Made by a program: the position numbers and the translations under genes. A stretch of DNA of 64,000 nt. Origin: Nissolia schottii. Its lineage: Eukaryota > Streptophyta > Magnoliopsida > Fabales > Fabaceae. The notes below the pieces were generated by a model. It saw nothing but the letters and a program-made list of their open reading frames with translations, had not been told where the DNA came from and did no database searches. Where the stretch lies: the NCBI GenBank assembly GCA_003254905.1, contig QANU01083749.1:1-64000 (forward strand), read 5' to 3'. Of the stretch, positions 1-10,922 are shown piece after piece. Position 1 is the stretch's first letter, and every line of letters starts with the position of its first letter.

Positions 1-1480
1 GTATTTACCCTTTCTCATTATTTATAATTTTGGCAATTTTTAAAATTAATTTCATCAAATTTCATTATCATTTCATGTTCTAACATGACATACTAATGTG
101 TCATATAATCTAATGCAATATATTAATACTTTTTAATATTATTTGTGGAGAAGTTTATTATAAGGTTCAATGATCTTTGAATCTCTATGTCTCTTATTAG
201 TTGGTTTAAATCAATAATTTGACTAGTGAAAAATTTGCCAAGATCATATAAAATATAAAATGATAACAAAGTTTGATGTGTTTGGTTTTAAAAATAATCA
301 TATACTATAAATTTTAGTGAGAAATGATAAACACCCCCATAGGGCACTGAACAGTCCTCTTTATATTTTTACCAAGAACCTATAAGCTATAATCTACATT
401 TTAAAGCATGCTATTTATTTTCTAAGCATTGTTATAATTTTCACTAATTATGATCTACTCATAAGTTATTAACCACTTTCTCTTCTATGAGCTTTGTGGT
501 ACCTATTGTCTAGTTTCAAATTTAAGGGTTGTTTAGTGCATGTGCTGCTTGAATAGTCAATAAAAAAAAAATTGTGGGATATGTTGGTTGCTTATTAATG
601 CTGATCAATTCATTTAATTTTGTCCAATATTAAGAGATATTATCTAAAACAAAATTATTGTGCATTGTGCTTATAAAATTTTAATGTCAATCAAAGTTGT
701 GGATATATTTCAATATGAGTTATTGCTAGTTTATCTTATTGTTGATTAATTCCATTTTTTCTTTTGAAGCTTCTTTGTGCTGAATACATCCTCGTACCAT
801 TTGTGAGATGAAACTACGGTGACATTGTCAATTTAATAAATGACGATGCTTTGGTCATATATATGCTGCTGGAGTCTAGTACAAATTTTGAGCTACTTGT
901 ATACCCATACAAGTTTATTTTATTAAACATAACAATAACTATAAAACGAATTAACTATAATTGATCATGTGTATGGACCTATTGACTCAGGAGTAAGTCT
1001 TTACACTTACTTTTCTTCCTAAGGGTCTAATTCATTGAAATCCAATGGTTGTGAGTACATCAATTTTTGTTACACCGTACAACCAACGGGGAAAAATACA
1101 TATGTATCGTCTTAATTTCATTTTGGAAATTCACGCACACTCATGCACATTTTCCCAAACTCCTAAGCGCCCACTCGCACTGCCATAACTCTCAAACCCT
1201 CAGCTCGCAATTTCTTTCTCTCATTCCTTCTCCTTTTTCTCGCGACTTTATTTTGATCTGAAACTCTTTCCATCACTCTTCATGCTCTCTGTCTCTCGCT
1301 ACTCTGCATCTTTGTCTCTCGTCATTTTTTGCCATCATCATTAGTAACCATCACCGTTCTCCTTCGTTTGATCATTCAATTAATCTGGTCTTTTTTCACT
1401 GAGATTTCCTCACAAAAGTAGTTTTTTTATTTTCTCTTGGTGCCATCTACATCAATAATCAACTCAAACATGCAGAACTA
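1..1480. other. AT-rich stretch without recognisable gene
   Basis: All six frames are short and broken. A pyrimidine-rich, TCTC-type stretch at about 1190-1440 resembles plant promoter or 5' leader sequence, but no coding exon that I recognise follows it. I see no RNA gene and no element end here. Confidence 0.5.
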
Positions 1481-2560
1481 ACAAACAATGACAAACAAAT
1501 TCAACAAACATTATATGCGAAACAAACAAACAAACAATTAGTTACAAGATTTTTGAACAAACGCTACTACTTTATATACAAATTGTGTGAATCCAATAAA
1601 CAAACTTACACAGTTAAAAACAAACATATATGACTATATGAACAAACAATGAGAAGCAATTGAACCAACTGATAAAAACAAAATTTGTGAGTCTAGTGAA
1701 CGAACCTTGTGAAAGAATTTTGTGAATCTAGCGAACAAACTTTTATAGATACATGAACAAATAGTATAACGAAAAACAAACTTGTAAAAACAAATAAACA
1801 AACATGAGAACATAATAAACACAACACAAGTACAATGTAACCCAAACTAAAATGCATTGTTCTTGTGAACAAACTTGCCTAATGAACAAACTTGCATATA
1901 TACATGAACAAACAGTAAAACAAAGCAACCAAACACCAGAACCCCAAATATGATACACACATGAATAAATATCCAAAGGCAATGAACAAACTTTATAATA
2001 GGTGCAAACAAACCCAACTGTGGAATTAATCCATGAATAAACTTTCCCCAAAATGAACAAACACAAATTAAAAACTATTTGGGTGTAAAAGAGAAAACAA
2101 ATAATTAAAAATTGAAGCCTAGTTAAAGAGAAAACAAATAATTAAAACCAATTTGGGTGTGAAAGTAAAAATTGTGAACAAAACCTTGTGATGAATCTTT
2201 TGTGAATACCGTGAACAAACTTATACAAATACATGAACAAACAGTATACCCCAAAACAAACAAACATATAAATAGAAATAAACAAACACACTTGGAGAAA
2301 CAATCCAAACGAACTAAACAAACTTTATAGCACATGCAAACAAACATACATATTCATATGAACAAACTCAATTTTGGAATGCATTGTGAAATTAATCCAT
2401 GATTAAACTTTTACCAAAACGTGTTCGTTCACAATGAACAAACAAAAATTCGTGAATGTTGTATGTTCCATTCTCAATAAACGGACAAGATTTTGAAATC
2501 AAACAAAAACAAACCCAAAAATAGAAACCTAGTTAAAGAGGAAACAAACAATTAAAATAG
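1480..2560. repeat. Degenerate AACAAAC / GAACAAACTT repeat array
   Basis: For about 1.1 kb the plus strand keeps returning to words such as GAACAAAC, ACAAACAAAC and ATGAACAAAC at irregular spacing of roughly 10-40 bases. Cytosine is common and guanine rare, so the strand composition is strongly skewed. The minus-strand frames across it (many Cys, Leu, Phe, Tyr) are products of that skew and not proteins. Phrases such as ACAAACTT recur in the arrays near 13.5 kb and 34.0 kb, so the three may share an origin. Confidence 0.6.
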
Positions 2561-3465
2561 AAACCATGTTCAGTCACAATGCTCTTACCTTTCGTGCAGG
2601 AGAGTTTGCTCAAAACACTACAAGAGGTGGTGCGTTTGTAGTTGAATTTGGTGTGAGAAGTTAAATAATGGGGAGTGGGGCCCCTCCGTGTATTTTTGAG
2701 TGGTGGCAGTATGGTGTAACCAATATTGGTGAAACACGTAGCACTACTCATTATTTTTTCCCTTCACGTGATTTGCATTTCCTTTCTTTTTTGTTTATTT
2801 CAATTTCTCTGATTCATTGCCCCAACGACCCTTGGACTCCTTTGCTATGTCCTAGTCTCTGTTTCTGTTGTAACTTATTTGGGATTTCTAGACTCATTGA
2901 AACCATTTCATTATTCAAAATATGCTATCAGCAAATGAGGAATACTAAACCACCACTAAATCTCTAATCAAAGTTTGATCAAATTCATAAGCTAACGTTT
3001 TCTTGTCAATAAAAAAAAAGACAAGATCCGAGAGAAAAAAGGGTCATAGTATGCCCTTTGATCTCATGTGCCCTTGGTAAAAAGGTTACTTGTTAGACAC
3101 AGAGCATGCAATTTAGCAAAAAATCAAGTTGGATAGTTTCAACTTCAAGATCTTCACATGATTTATCAGATGAGCCCTAATCCTTTGTTGTTGAGAATAT
3201 ATTAAACTTATTTCAACAAAATTGGGGATAGTGAGTTTCAAAAGAATAATGTCCAAAAATCATACATATTGTTCAACATATTTGGTCAATTTACGTGTTT
3301 CTCTAAGGTGATGACTAACTTAGTCTTAAACTTCTCTAGACTTTTCATGGGTCATTGTTTTTTAATTAAAAAAATAATCTCATGCCAAATTGTTAATAGA
3401 TACAAGGACAATCAATTTATTTTTATTTTTGCAATAAGAGTCACATCATCAAAATATTTTCTTTC
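2561..3465. other. Intergenic sequence, no gene seen
   Basis: There is a short plus-strand frame at 2668-2967, but it has no motif I recognise and no splice context joining it to a neighbour. The rest is AT-rich with no clear repeat boundary. Confidence 0.4.
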
Positions 3466-3471
3466 TCCTAA

Positions 3472-3880
3472 TTGGGCAACATTTCTAGCCTGAGATGGAA
3501 CAACAACAACAAGAAAGATTCAAGCCCAAGTAGGAACAATTGGCAAGTTCCTCTTGATTGGTGGTTTGAGGATGTTTCAATCTTTAGAATTGATCACTTT
3601 GTTAGAGTGGCAAGTGCCATCAAGGTAAAGGGCATGGGATTCGAGCTAATCGGGCGCCATGATAATGCCCTATGCAATTAAATGGCTACCAGGATTGATT
3701 AGTAAGGCATCAATCTCATGTGATGAAGCAAGCAGCAACACTGGAAGTAGCTGCAAAGGTGGGGGCTTTCACATGACTGTTTCTGGGCCTATAGACGATG
3801 CTTCTTCAAGCCTTCAAGCCAAAAACCAAAGGATGGTCATTGAGAGCTTTGATTGCAAAAGTAAAAATAAATTGATTCTT
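3472..3880 (+). pseudogene. NPH3/RPT2-like gene fragment, frameshifted
   Basis: Two overlapping frames together read like the start of an NPH3 domain. The first (3472-3681) contains WWFEDVSIFRIDHFVRV followed by AIKVKGMGFELIG. The second (3659-3919) continues with the YAIKWLPGLI and QRMVIESF motifs. In intact NPH3 proteins (BTB-NPH3 adaptors of CUL3 ubiquitin ligases, as in phototropin signalling) the pattern is W-x-D/E-D...D-x-F...AIK-x-KG...LIG...YA-x-KWLPG, then ViEsl. The switch of frame falls around 3653-3660 and looks like a single-base indel. No BTB domain precedes it and the rest of the NPH3 domain is missing after about 3865. I read it as a truncated, dead gene piece; a sequencing error could explain the frameshift but not the missing ends. 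Confidence 0.62.
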
Positions 3881-3889
3881 TTTGTAATT

Positions 3890-4850
3890 ATAAACAATTT
3901 AACATGGGTCACTTTTTAATTAAAAATCAAGGACTAACGAAGGTCTGAAAGATATTTGGGACTAAGTTAACCATCACTGTTTCTCTATGGTTGCTCTAAA
4001 GAAGACAGTGTATGCCAAGGGGTAATTAGTGCAAGCAGTAGCATGCGAGAAATCGATGTAGTAATGGTGTGAGAGATAAGCAAGGTACCAAAGGAACATG
4101 GATGAGACAAGACTACAAGGGATGAGATGCTGAAGATGATGGCAAAGGATTAAAGGTGTATATGCGGTGTATCAATAGTATCATAGAAAAAGGAAATAAA
4201 AAAATAAAGAAAAACAAGTCACACGAGGGTAAAAAATAAGTTGGTCACAACCATTACATTTCAATGTCTTTTTTCATTTTTCGAAAACAATAAAAGCATT
4301 TATTGAGAAAGGCTCAACCCAATGAGGGAAACTAATACAAAATGAGGCTTGCACTTATTTGAGAGGAATAGATCCCAATACAACATAATAAACACCCAAA
4401 ATAGAGCAAAAACAAACTAGATTCCAAGCCCCAAATAATGTAGCAGGAGTCAAATAGAATGATAAGATAACAACTACCAGTTCAAATGATAAGATATTGT
4501 CCACCTAATAACAACAAGAAGCAACCAAATTGGATTCCATTTTGGTAATAATAACAAACACCCCCATACTTTTAAAGTTGAACAAAAACACCCCCACATT
4601 GATCAAGCCAAGACCACTTCAGCAACGCCATCAAGGCCCTCAACAAGGCCAATAAACTGTAATGGTTTTTTACATCCTTTTGTTTTTACCACTATCTAGC
4701 ACCACAATTATTCACACCGCACCATTAACCGCAGCAACATAAAATTTTAGGTAACAAACAAATGCTCACCTTCATGTGCAACCCAAGACTTCTGTTGCTC
4801 ATCACCATTAACCCAATCAATCCAACACTTCCTCTATCTTTTCATCCTGA
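3890..4850. other. Intergenic sequence, no gene seen
   Basis: AT-rich, with short scattered frames. The part nearest 4850 may be the eroded tail of the RNase-H-like scrap that follows on the minus strand. Nothing else is recognisable. Confidence 0.35.
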
Positions 4851-5160
4851 ATTTATCTATCATCAAATCAATGTTCTTGAAATATTGTCTAACACGGTTG
4901 AATTTGTTTTTAACAAATCTTAAATCCCACCCCATCCTAGCCTCATTATTAATCCATGATTACACCAAAATAGAATCAGCGATGATTGATATATCTAACT
5001 CCAAACACCTCATTTCTTCCAATAGAAATTGGATTCCCAACTCAATAGCGCGTAGCTCAGCTTCTGTTTGAGACCCATAACGATGAACCTTTGAGATCCC
5101 AACACACTCCCTACTATAGTTGAATGATAAGATCCTCCCCAATCACATAAATATCCTTTA
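4850..5160 (-). mobile_element. RNase-H-like retroelement scrap
   Basis: Read on the minus strand, 5142-4960 gives a frame with GSQTEAELRAIELGIQFLLE followed by ISIIADSILV. This matches the plant RVT_3-type RNase H fold, with its E-A-E-x-x-A helix and the later D-S-x-x-(L/V)-V strand. Such domains occur at the end of some plant non-LTR polyproteins and as stand-alone relics. No reverse transcriptase is readable beside it, so it is a short, decayed fragment. It ends about ten bases before the CACTA-like terminus at 5171. Confidence 0.5.
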
Positions 5161-5170
5161 ACGGATCATA

Positions 5171-5340
5171 CACTACAAGAAACTACGTTTTTTGTGGCGA
5201 TTGTTTAGTGGAGAAGCTTAGTGTTTCCCGGCTGTTAGCTTTAGCCGCCGTATAGATGTTGCGAAGCAATTTGTGACGGTTGTATATGATAATGTTTTGT
5301 AACCATTTAGCGACGGTTTTTAACCCCTGCTAAGTGTCTT
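5171..5340 (+). mobile_element. CACTA (En/Spm-type) terminus
   Basis: The sequence CACTACAAGAAA at 5171-5182 is the standard outer end of plant CACTA DNA transposons. It is followed by subterminal words of the GGCGATTG, GTGACGGTTG and GCGACGGTTTTTA type (5199-5320), as expected for repeated transposase-binding sites. I could not find the matching inverted end (TTTCTTGTAGTG) anywhere downstream in the window, so the element is either long, truncated or has lost its other end. No transposase is readable. The RBX1 fragment starts about 190 bases inside from this region. Confidence 0.6.
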
Positions 5341-5526
5341 TTAAACTTTATAATAACAAGTCTCTATTCTTCTCTCTCACTCACTCACTCACTCAACCAA
5401 AAGACCGTCACCTCTGCCAAAAGAACCCTGTCCTCAGCGACCCACCCCACGATCTCCCTCGCCTCCGCGACTCACCTCCACGACCTCCCTCACCTCCGCG
5501 ACCCCGCCCCCCCACGACCTCCCTCG

Positions 5527-5890
5527 AGCAGCGCCGGACCTTCCTCCAAGAAGCCCAAGCGATTTGAGATCAAGAAGTGGAACGTCGTTGCTCTCTTGGC
5601 TTGGGGTGCGTTACACTAATTTGCTCTTTTTTCTTCCCTTTTCCTTTTTTACGAATTCATTTATTTATTTGTTTTTTGGTTTATGATTGCAGACATTGTT
5701 GTTTATAATTGCGCTATTTGCCAGAATCTTATCATGGATCTATGTGGGCGTGGTTATATGTTTTTTTTTTTTTTTTTGTAAAGCGTAGTGGAATAATTTT
5801 GATTAATTCACTGTCATTTTCTTGATTTTGATCGATGGATTAGGCATCTAGTGCCAGGCTAACCAGGCATCGAGTGCATGGTAGCTTGGG
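5527..5890 (+). pseudogene. RBX1 (RING-box 1) gene fragment with introns, disabled
   Basis: Three exon-like blocks match the N-terminal half of RBX1, the RING subunit of cullin-RING (SCF) ubiquitin ligases. Block 1 (5527-5605) encodes SSAGPSSKKPKRFEIKKWN then VVALLAW and ends at a GT donor. Block 2 (5693-about 5742) starts after GCAG and encodes DIVVYNCAICQNLIMDL, including the first zinc-binding Cys pair. Block 3 (about 5844-5890) carries C-Q-A-N-Q-A-S and a remnant of E-C-T-V-A-W-G. In block 3 a GAG codon of the family is TAG, and about five codons of the ATSEE region are reduced. The His-rich second half of the RING is not found downstream. Because introns are kept, this is a piece of genomic DNA and not a retrocopy. 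It is a non-functional copy; a working RBX1 gene must lie elsewhere. Confidence 0.72.
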
Positions 5891-8800
5891 GTATGTTATG
5901 CTATGATCTGCCCCTAAACCCTCTTTGATCCTGTTTCCCCCCTTTTCTAGCTTTTTTTTTATTCTCCCAACATTGATTTGTGACTGTGTGTGAATTTCTA
6001 GAATATTTCCAGTGAATTAGGGTTTTGTGGTGTTCATGCTTCTGTGAAGCAAGTTGTTTGTTAAATGAGGTGTGTTTGAGTTGCAATTATTTGCTGAAAC
6101 CAGTAAACCTTGGCGTGTTGGGATGTAATGGAAGGTTTTGGTGGGAAAAGGGAATCGATGACATGTTTTCTGTGTTTGAATATAGAGAGTCGTAGTTTGT
6201 CCTAAAGGTAAAAATTAGATGAAAGAAAGGTTTTTTATGATGGTTATCATTTTATTCTTTTTAATTTTAATTTTGAAAAATTCTTGAATTAAAAGGATAT
6301 TTTCTTAAATGTAAAGTTTTTCCCTCCTTTCTCTTTCCCTGCAAAACCCTTGCCTCCCAAACATATAAATGACTCAAACCCTCTTTGGTGTTGTTTGTTA
6401 TGGTGTGCCTTTGTTTGTTACTTTTTATTACTTCTTTGTGTGAGGCAAAGGGCGCAATTTACCCTCTCAACTGTTCTGCCTTTTTTTTCACTGCACCTCT
6501 ATTTCCTTCTTAAAGCATACTGTAGTGGAATGTTTGCATACATGCATCTAGGTTCCAGATCATTCAATTCAGTATGCATATAAAAATGTTGAATAGTTCA
6601 TCCTAAGCCATAATTTGATCAGTTTGATTATTTCAAATACTTGCTTTTTCAGAGACTCTGCTTTGAACTACTGGAATTAACTACTATGATGACCTTCAAT
6701 TCTATGTTTTCCCTTTCATCAGTGCACTTATTGTGTAGGTCATTTTTGTTGTAGCAGGGAAGTAGATCATGATTTTATTTGTGAATGTATTTTGGTAATC
6801 CTACAGGTCTAGATCCAATTGTTTAAATGTATCCTTATTATCATTGTTCTTGAATGNAACTATTAACTTAAATAAATGTTTGGTATTGTTGGCCTTTTCC
6901 TATGTGTTTTGTAACTATGCATGATAGGGTTTCAAGTACAGCTATAACTAAATTGCACATGATGTGGTCGTATCGTGATTCATGTATAGCTATAACTAAA
7001 TTGTCCATTTTGTATGTGCAATGATGCTACTAAGTCGTGATTAAATAAGTTATCAATCTTAGACTTCATATAACATAGTGATTCTACATACACACACATG
7101 ATTATCTCTGTTTTCTAGCAATACTTAACTTACTGTTATGGCTTCACGAAAAAATGATGCCTTGACAATAGTTGAGCAGAGAACCATGAGATTTGTACTG
7201 AATAATATGACCAGCTTCTTGCTATAGTTATGAATCTCTAAAATCAAAGTGTGTGAGAATGAAATTTTTCGCAATACTTGAAGAGGAGTATGTGAGTAAT
7301 TTCTACTTTATGTATTAACGTGTTCAAATGACCTCAAAAAGTTGGAGAAGTGAAGTTCCCTAAGCAACTTTTCAATGCTTGTTTTTCTAAAAATGGGGAA
7401 GAAAATACTAAACAGTTGATACTTAAAATCGAATAAATTTATGTTAGATTGTTATAAATGTGTGTGTAGATTAACCTTTTGTTCAAGTATATAAGGAACT
7501 CAGGTTCAAGACATTCTTGAAGCCATTGACAGTGAGACGTCCATATAGCATGGCGAATTAAACCATAACTCAACTAATACTCATGAGCATGTGACCTCTA
7601 AGTTTTGACAACAAATTTGTGCGGATGGTGTCACTCACATTGTGAATCTAGAAACGTTAAGTGTCCTAGGGAATTCTACCAACAGAGATAGAAACAACAT
7701 CCACGAAAATAATGTTGAGGAGGGAGACCACCTTGAACCAATGGTTGTTGCGTACAAAATTCAAAGAAGCCGAGCATCTCAAATGTGACATGAAGGAAAG
7801 TACAAGTCCATCAAGAAGTTGCTACTGAGAGTTATGCACATGAAAGATGCTTACAACATTTTCCATGTGCATGAGGGCATACAATTCAATACCAAATGCA
7901 CTAGTCAAGATTAACCAAAGGAAATAGCTGGGCTTAACGCCTCAACGTGGGTCAAAGCAAACTAAATTAAGGGCCCACCCCTAACTTAGAGGGAGACCCA
8001 TGCCCCATTTCTGACCCAAATCTTCAAAAGTGGGATTCCAAGCATGCCCTAACACTATCTCCATATTCATCCCCATCTCTTCATCTTCGCCATAGAACTC
8101 TCACAAATCTCATGTCAAGCTTACAAACTCAAAATCATTGTATTTGTACCAAAACCACTTTTTGTTTTCTTGGTTTAAATCAATTAGAAAATCAATTTTT
8201 AATTTTCAGAAATCAAAGTAACTCAAATTTACAATTTCAGTGACCAAAATGAGTCTTAACTCATTTAATATAACCTTGCAAAGGGCACTTAAAAGAAGTA
8301 TAAGAAGTCACAGGTAAAGAAAACCCCTAAGAGAAAAGTAATGAAACCTGAAAGTACCAAACTTTCACTAGCATTGTTAGATACCATAATAATGATAAAC
8401 ATAAATGAGAAAGCTCAGTGAAAGGAAATGCATTCCGGTTTTACGGAATTTTTACTACATTGACCAGTTTTGCTTTCATGGATACCAATGTCAAATGAGA
8501 GAATATCTTTTCTTTCAAAAAACAAACATTCAGCCTTCAGTCCTTTGCAAATATACGAAAGGATATACAATAATATTTGACTGCATTATCGTCTTTTTGG
8601 TAACAACTGGGGAGGGAGGGAGGAAAGTGAGCACAAACAAGGATTGAACCCATAACCGCATTATCTCTTGTGTAGGAAATTTATTACTATGTTCAATAAC
8701 CACAAGTCCACAAACTAGTAAAATGATTCACAATAATTATATGAAAAAAAATCACTATTAATGAACGAACCAAACAAGTATACTATGAAGAAATTGATTG

Positions 8801-8950
8801 AAGTTTCAAAAAGATGAGATTTCTGTTTACAGAATTGAAAACTGAAAAAACAAAAGAAGTCGTGTATGTTGCAAATAGCAGCAATATCTAGGAATGCCAG
8901 TCTATCCAAAATAACCAAAAATGTGTTTACATGATCAAATGAATTATTTC
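5891..8950. other. Intergenic sequence, no recognisable gene
   Basis: About 3 kb, AT-rich, with one unread base at 6857. A stretch at 7500-7915 looks somewhat less AT-rich and reads like eroded coding sequence in pieces, but I do not recognise the family. Part of this region could be interior of the CACTA-like element whose end is at 5171. The final few hundred bases may be the 3' untranslated region of the minus-strand lectin-like gene. Confidence 0.35.
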
Positions 8951-8958
8951 TGTGTGTG

Positions 8959-8964
8959 TTTATT
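8959..8964 (-). terminator. Possible poly(A) signal of the lectin/PAN gene
   Basis: TTTATT on the plus strand gives AATAAA on the minus strand, about 200 bases after the stop codon of the gene at 9164-10922. The distance is typical, but the hexamer is common in AT-rich DNA. Confidence 0.35.
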
Positions 8965-9163
8965 TTTCACGAATGCCAGAAACTTGAATCTTGACGTTCC
9001 TTTGCTCAAATGCTCATGAAGTGCCAAGAATGGAAAATATCCTCACTGGAGACCTTTACCCCCCTCCCCCCTTCAGGGACTTCATTCAAGTCAAACTAGA
9101 TTAGTCGGGTTTCAGGTAATAGGGCTCGAATTCCGATGATTTCATCCATGCCAAAAAACACGC

Positions 9164-10922
9164 TCATGAAGTGCTGGCGTGAGAGTGCAAGGCATGCCTC
9201 CTCCTCTTTTGGACCAACCAGTAGCCAAATCCTCCAACAAGAAGTAGAATTATGAGTCCATCAATCACTCCTACAACAAGCACAACCCATCTTTTAACAT
9301 TATGCCTCTCGTGACTTCTACCACCACCCTTTGGAACCTTAACCAAATAGCTAAACCCTGTGCCTCTATCTACCTGTTTGAGGCCAAGGACTAGCCTATA
9401 AAGATAGCATTCTGCCGCATTAGTGCTCTCATCCCCAAAATACAAAGCAGCAGCACACTTGCAATCCTCTAAGCACAAATTTTCACATGCTCCTTGGCTA
9501 ACATTTACCATTTTAGGAACACCCTTTAATACACTACTCACGTTTTCTAGTTCCAGCATCTCTGCTTCTTTGCCATTGCAAAAATCGCCGGAAATGCCGC
9601 CGCTGCCGCTGCAATCGGAACTGCCTCCGTTTTCCTCCTTTGTCAGAAGCTGAATACACGAGCAGGAGTTAGAGAATGTGCATATTCCATAAGGTCTACA
9701 AGCTACAGGGAGATCACAAGTTCTGTTGAGTGCTTGGAATGAGGCCTCAAACTTTGCTCTCTCAGGCGAATAGTAATAGAGGCCAAGGTTTCCTGTTTCA
9801 TTCTTGAGTGCTAAGAACTTAAGTGGCCGAGTCCCCGGCGATCGAATTTGCGCCATTTTCTTGTAATTGGAATCAAACAATGCCAACCCCCTTGAGCTCA
9901 GCTTAACAAATGTGATGCTTCGATTCATCGAAGGCCGAAACTCCCAGTAAGAGTACCTCAACTTACCGGAATTCAAGTACAGAGCAACCCTGTTGTTCTC
10001 GATTTCAAAAGAGTAGAACAGGCTCCCGTTGCTCTGGAAAGAAATCAGGCGAGTCGCGATGTCTAGCTTCTGGCCCCTGAGGATCACGTCGGTCGGAAAG
10101 TTGAAGCTCTGCCATTTTATATTGTTCATTGCATCCACAAGAACAAGATTGCCTGTCCCCAGAATCTGCAACCTCTGCTTCAAGTTGAGTGAAAACAAAC
10201 AACATATCATGCGTTAGGCTCTATGCAATGCAGCTCAATTGACCGTAACTAAAAGAAATGCAATAACACCAGTGATCCGTGCCTAGTGATACGGCTCCAC
10301 TTTCACACCTTTACCTTCAAATTGAGGCAAAGCAATAGTTCAAGTATCAGACCCTGCAATGCATGCAGCTTAATTGGGTATATTAGCATTGCTTAGTATT
10401 CATATTAGTCCCTCAAGGGATACCAAAAAAGAAGGAGCAAGAACTACTAACACCAATGGTTTCTGTTTCTGCTAGATTTTTTAGCACATCAATGCATTAG
10501 TAAAGATAACATCAATGCATTACCTTGACACCTTGTCCAGAAGTCCCAGTCTTCCACCCCACATGATCTCTTGGGCCCTTGAGCATCAAATCACCATCCA
10601 CAGTGAGCACCAGCAAGCACTTGTCAGTGGTATAAAACCTGGAGTAATGCCCAGAATCCCAAACCTTAACATCCCCAAGAAAAACCTCCAACGAGCATGA
10701 GTACCTCCCATTGATGGCTTCAACGCTCAGCGCGACGCTGAAATTTGGCGCTGATGATGCCGTGCTCCGGTTGGTCATCACAAGAGTGCCTCTCCCATTG
10801 AAATCCGCGTCGTACTCCACAGGAACTGCCACCATGAGTTGGTAGCCAATGCCAACACCGGGCTCAGAAAGGCCGTGATTGAAGAACAAGAGAACAAGTG
10901 TCAACGAGAAAAGAAGCTTCAT
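9164..10922 (-). CDS. Membrane-anchored bulb-lectin-like / PAN-apple domain protein (At5g03700-like)
   Basis: Two exons: 10524-10922 and 9164-10174, joined by a 349-base GT-AG intron, giving 469 aa. The start at 10922 is chosen because it opens a signal peptide (MKLLFSLTLVLLFFNHGLS). An upstream in-frame ATG at 11078 would add a Lys-rich stretch encoded by an A-run and is unlikely. The middle has S-locus-glycoprotein-like features (LQILGTGNLVLVD, WQSFNFPTDV), then a Cys-rich segment and a PAN/apple domain (ACENLCLEDCKCAAALYF). Near the C terminus a hydrophobic span (WVVLVVGVIDGLIILLLVGG) precedes a short basic tail (QKRRRHALHSH). There is no kinase domain, so it is a receptor-like protein and not a receptor kinase. 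The domain order and length fit the Arabidopsis At5g03700 group. Its ligand and role are not established as far as I know. The surface location is inferred. Confidence 0.88.

Noticed and set aside
2123-2347. Cys/Phe/Leu-rich minus-strand frames at 1634-2347
   Set aside because: They are the reverse complement of the AACAAAC repeat array; the amino acid bias comes from the repeat.
7500-7915. Stretch that reads like eroded coding sequence in pieces
   Set aside because: No domain or family could be recognised in any frame and no splice structure joins the pieces; it is mentioned only as unassigned sequence.
9423-9653. Plus-strand 76-codon frame opposite the lectin/PAN exon
   Set aside because: It is antisense to well-supported coding sequence, with no motif of its own.
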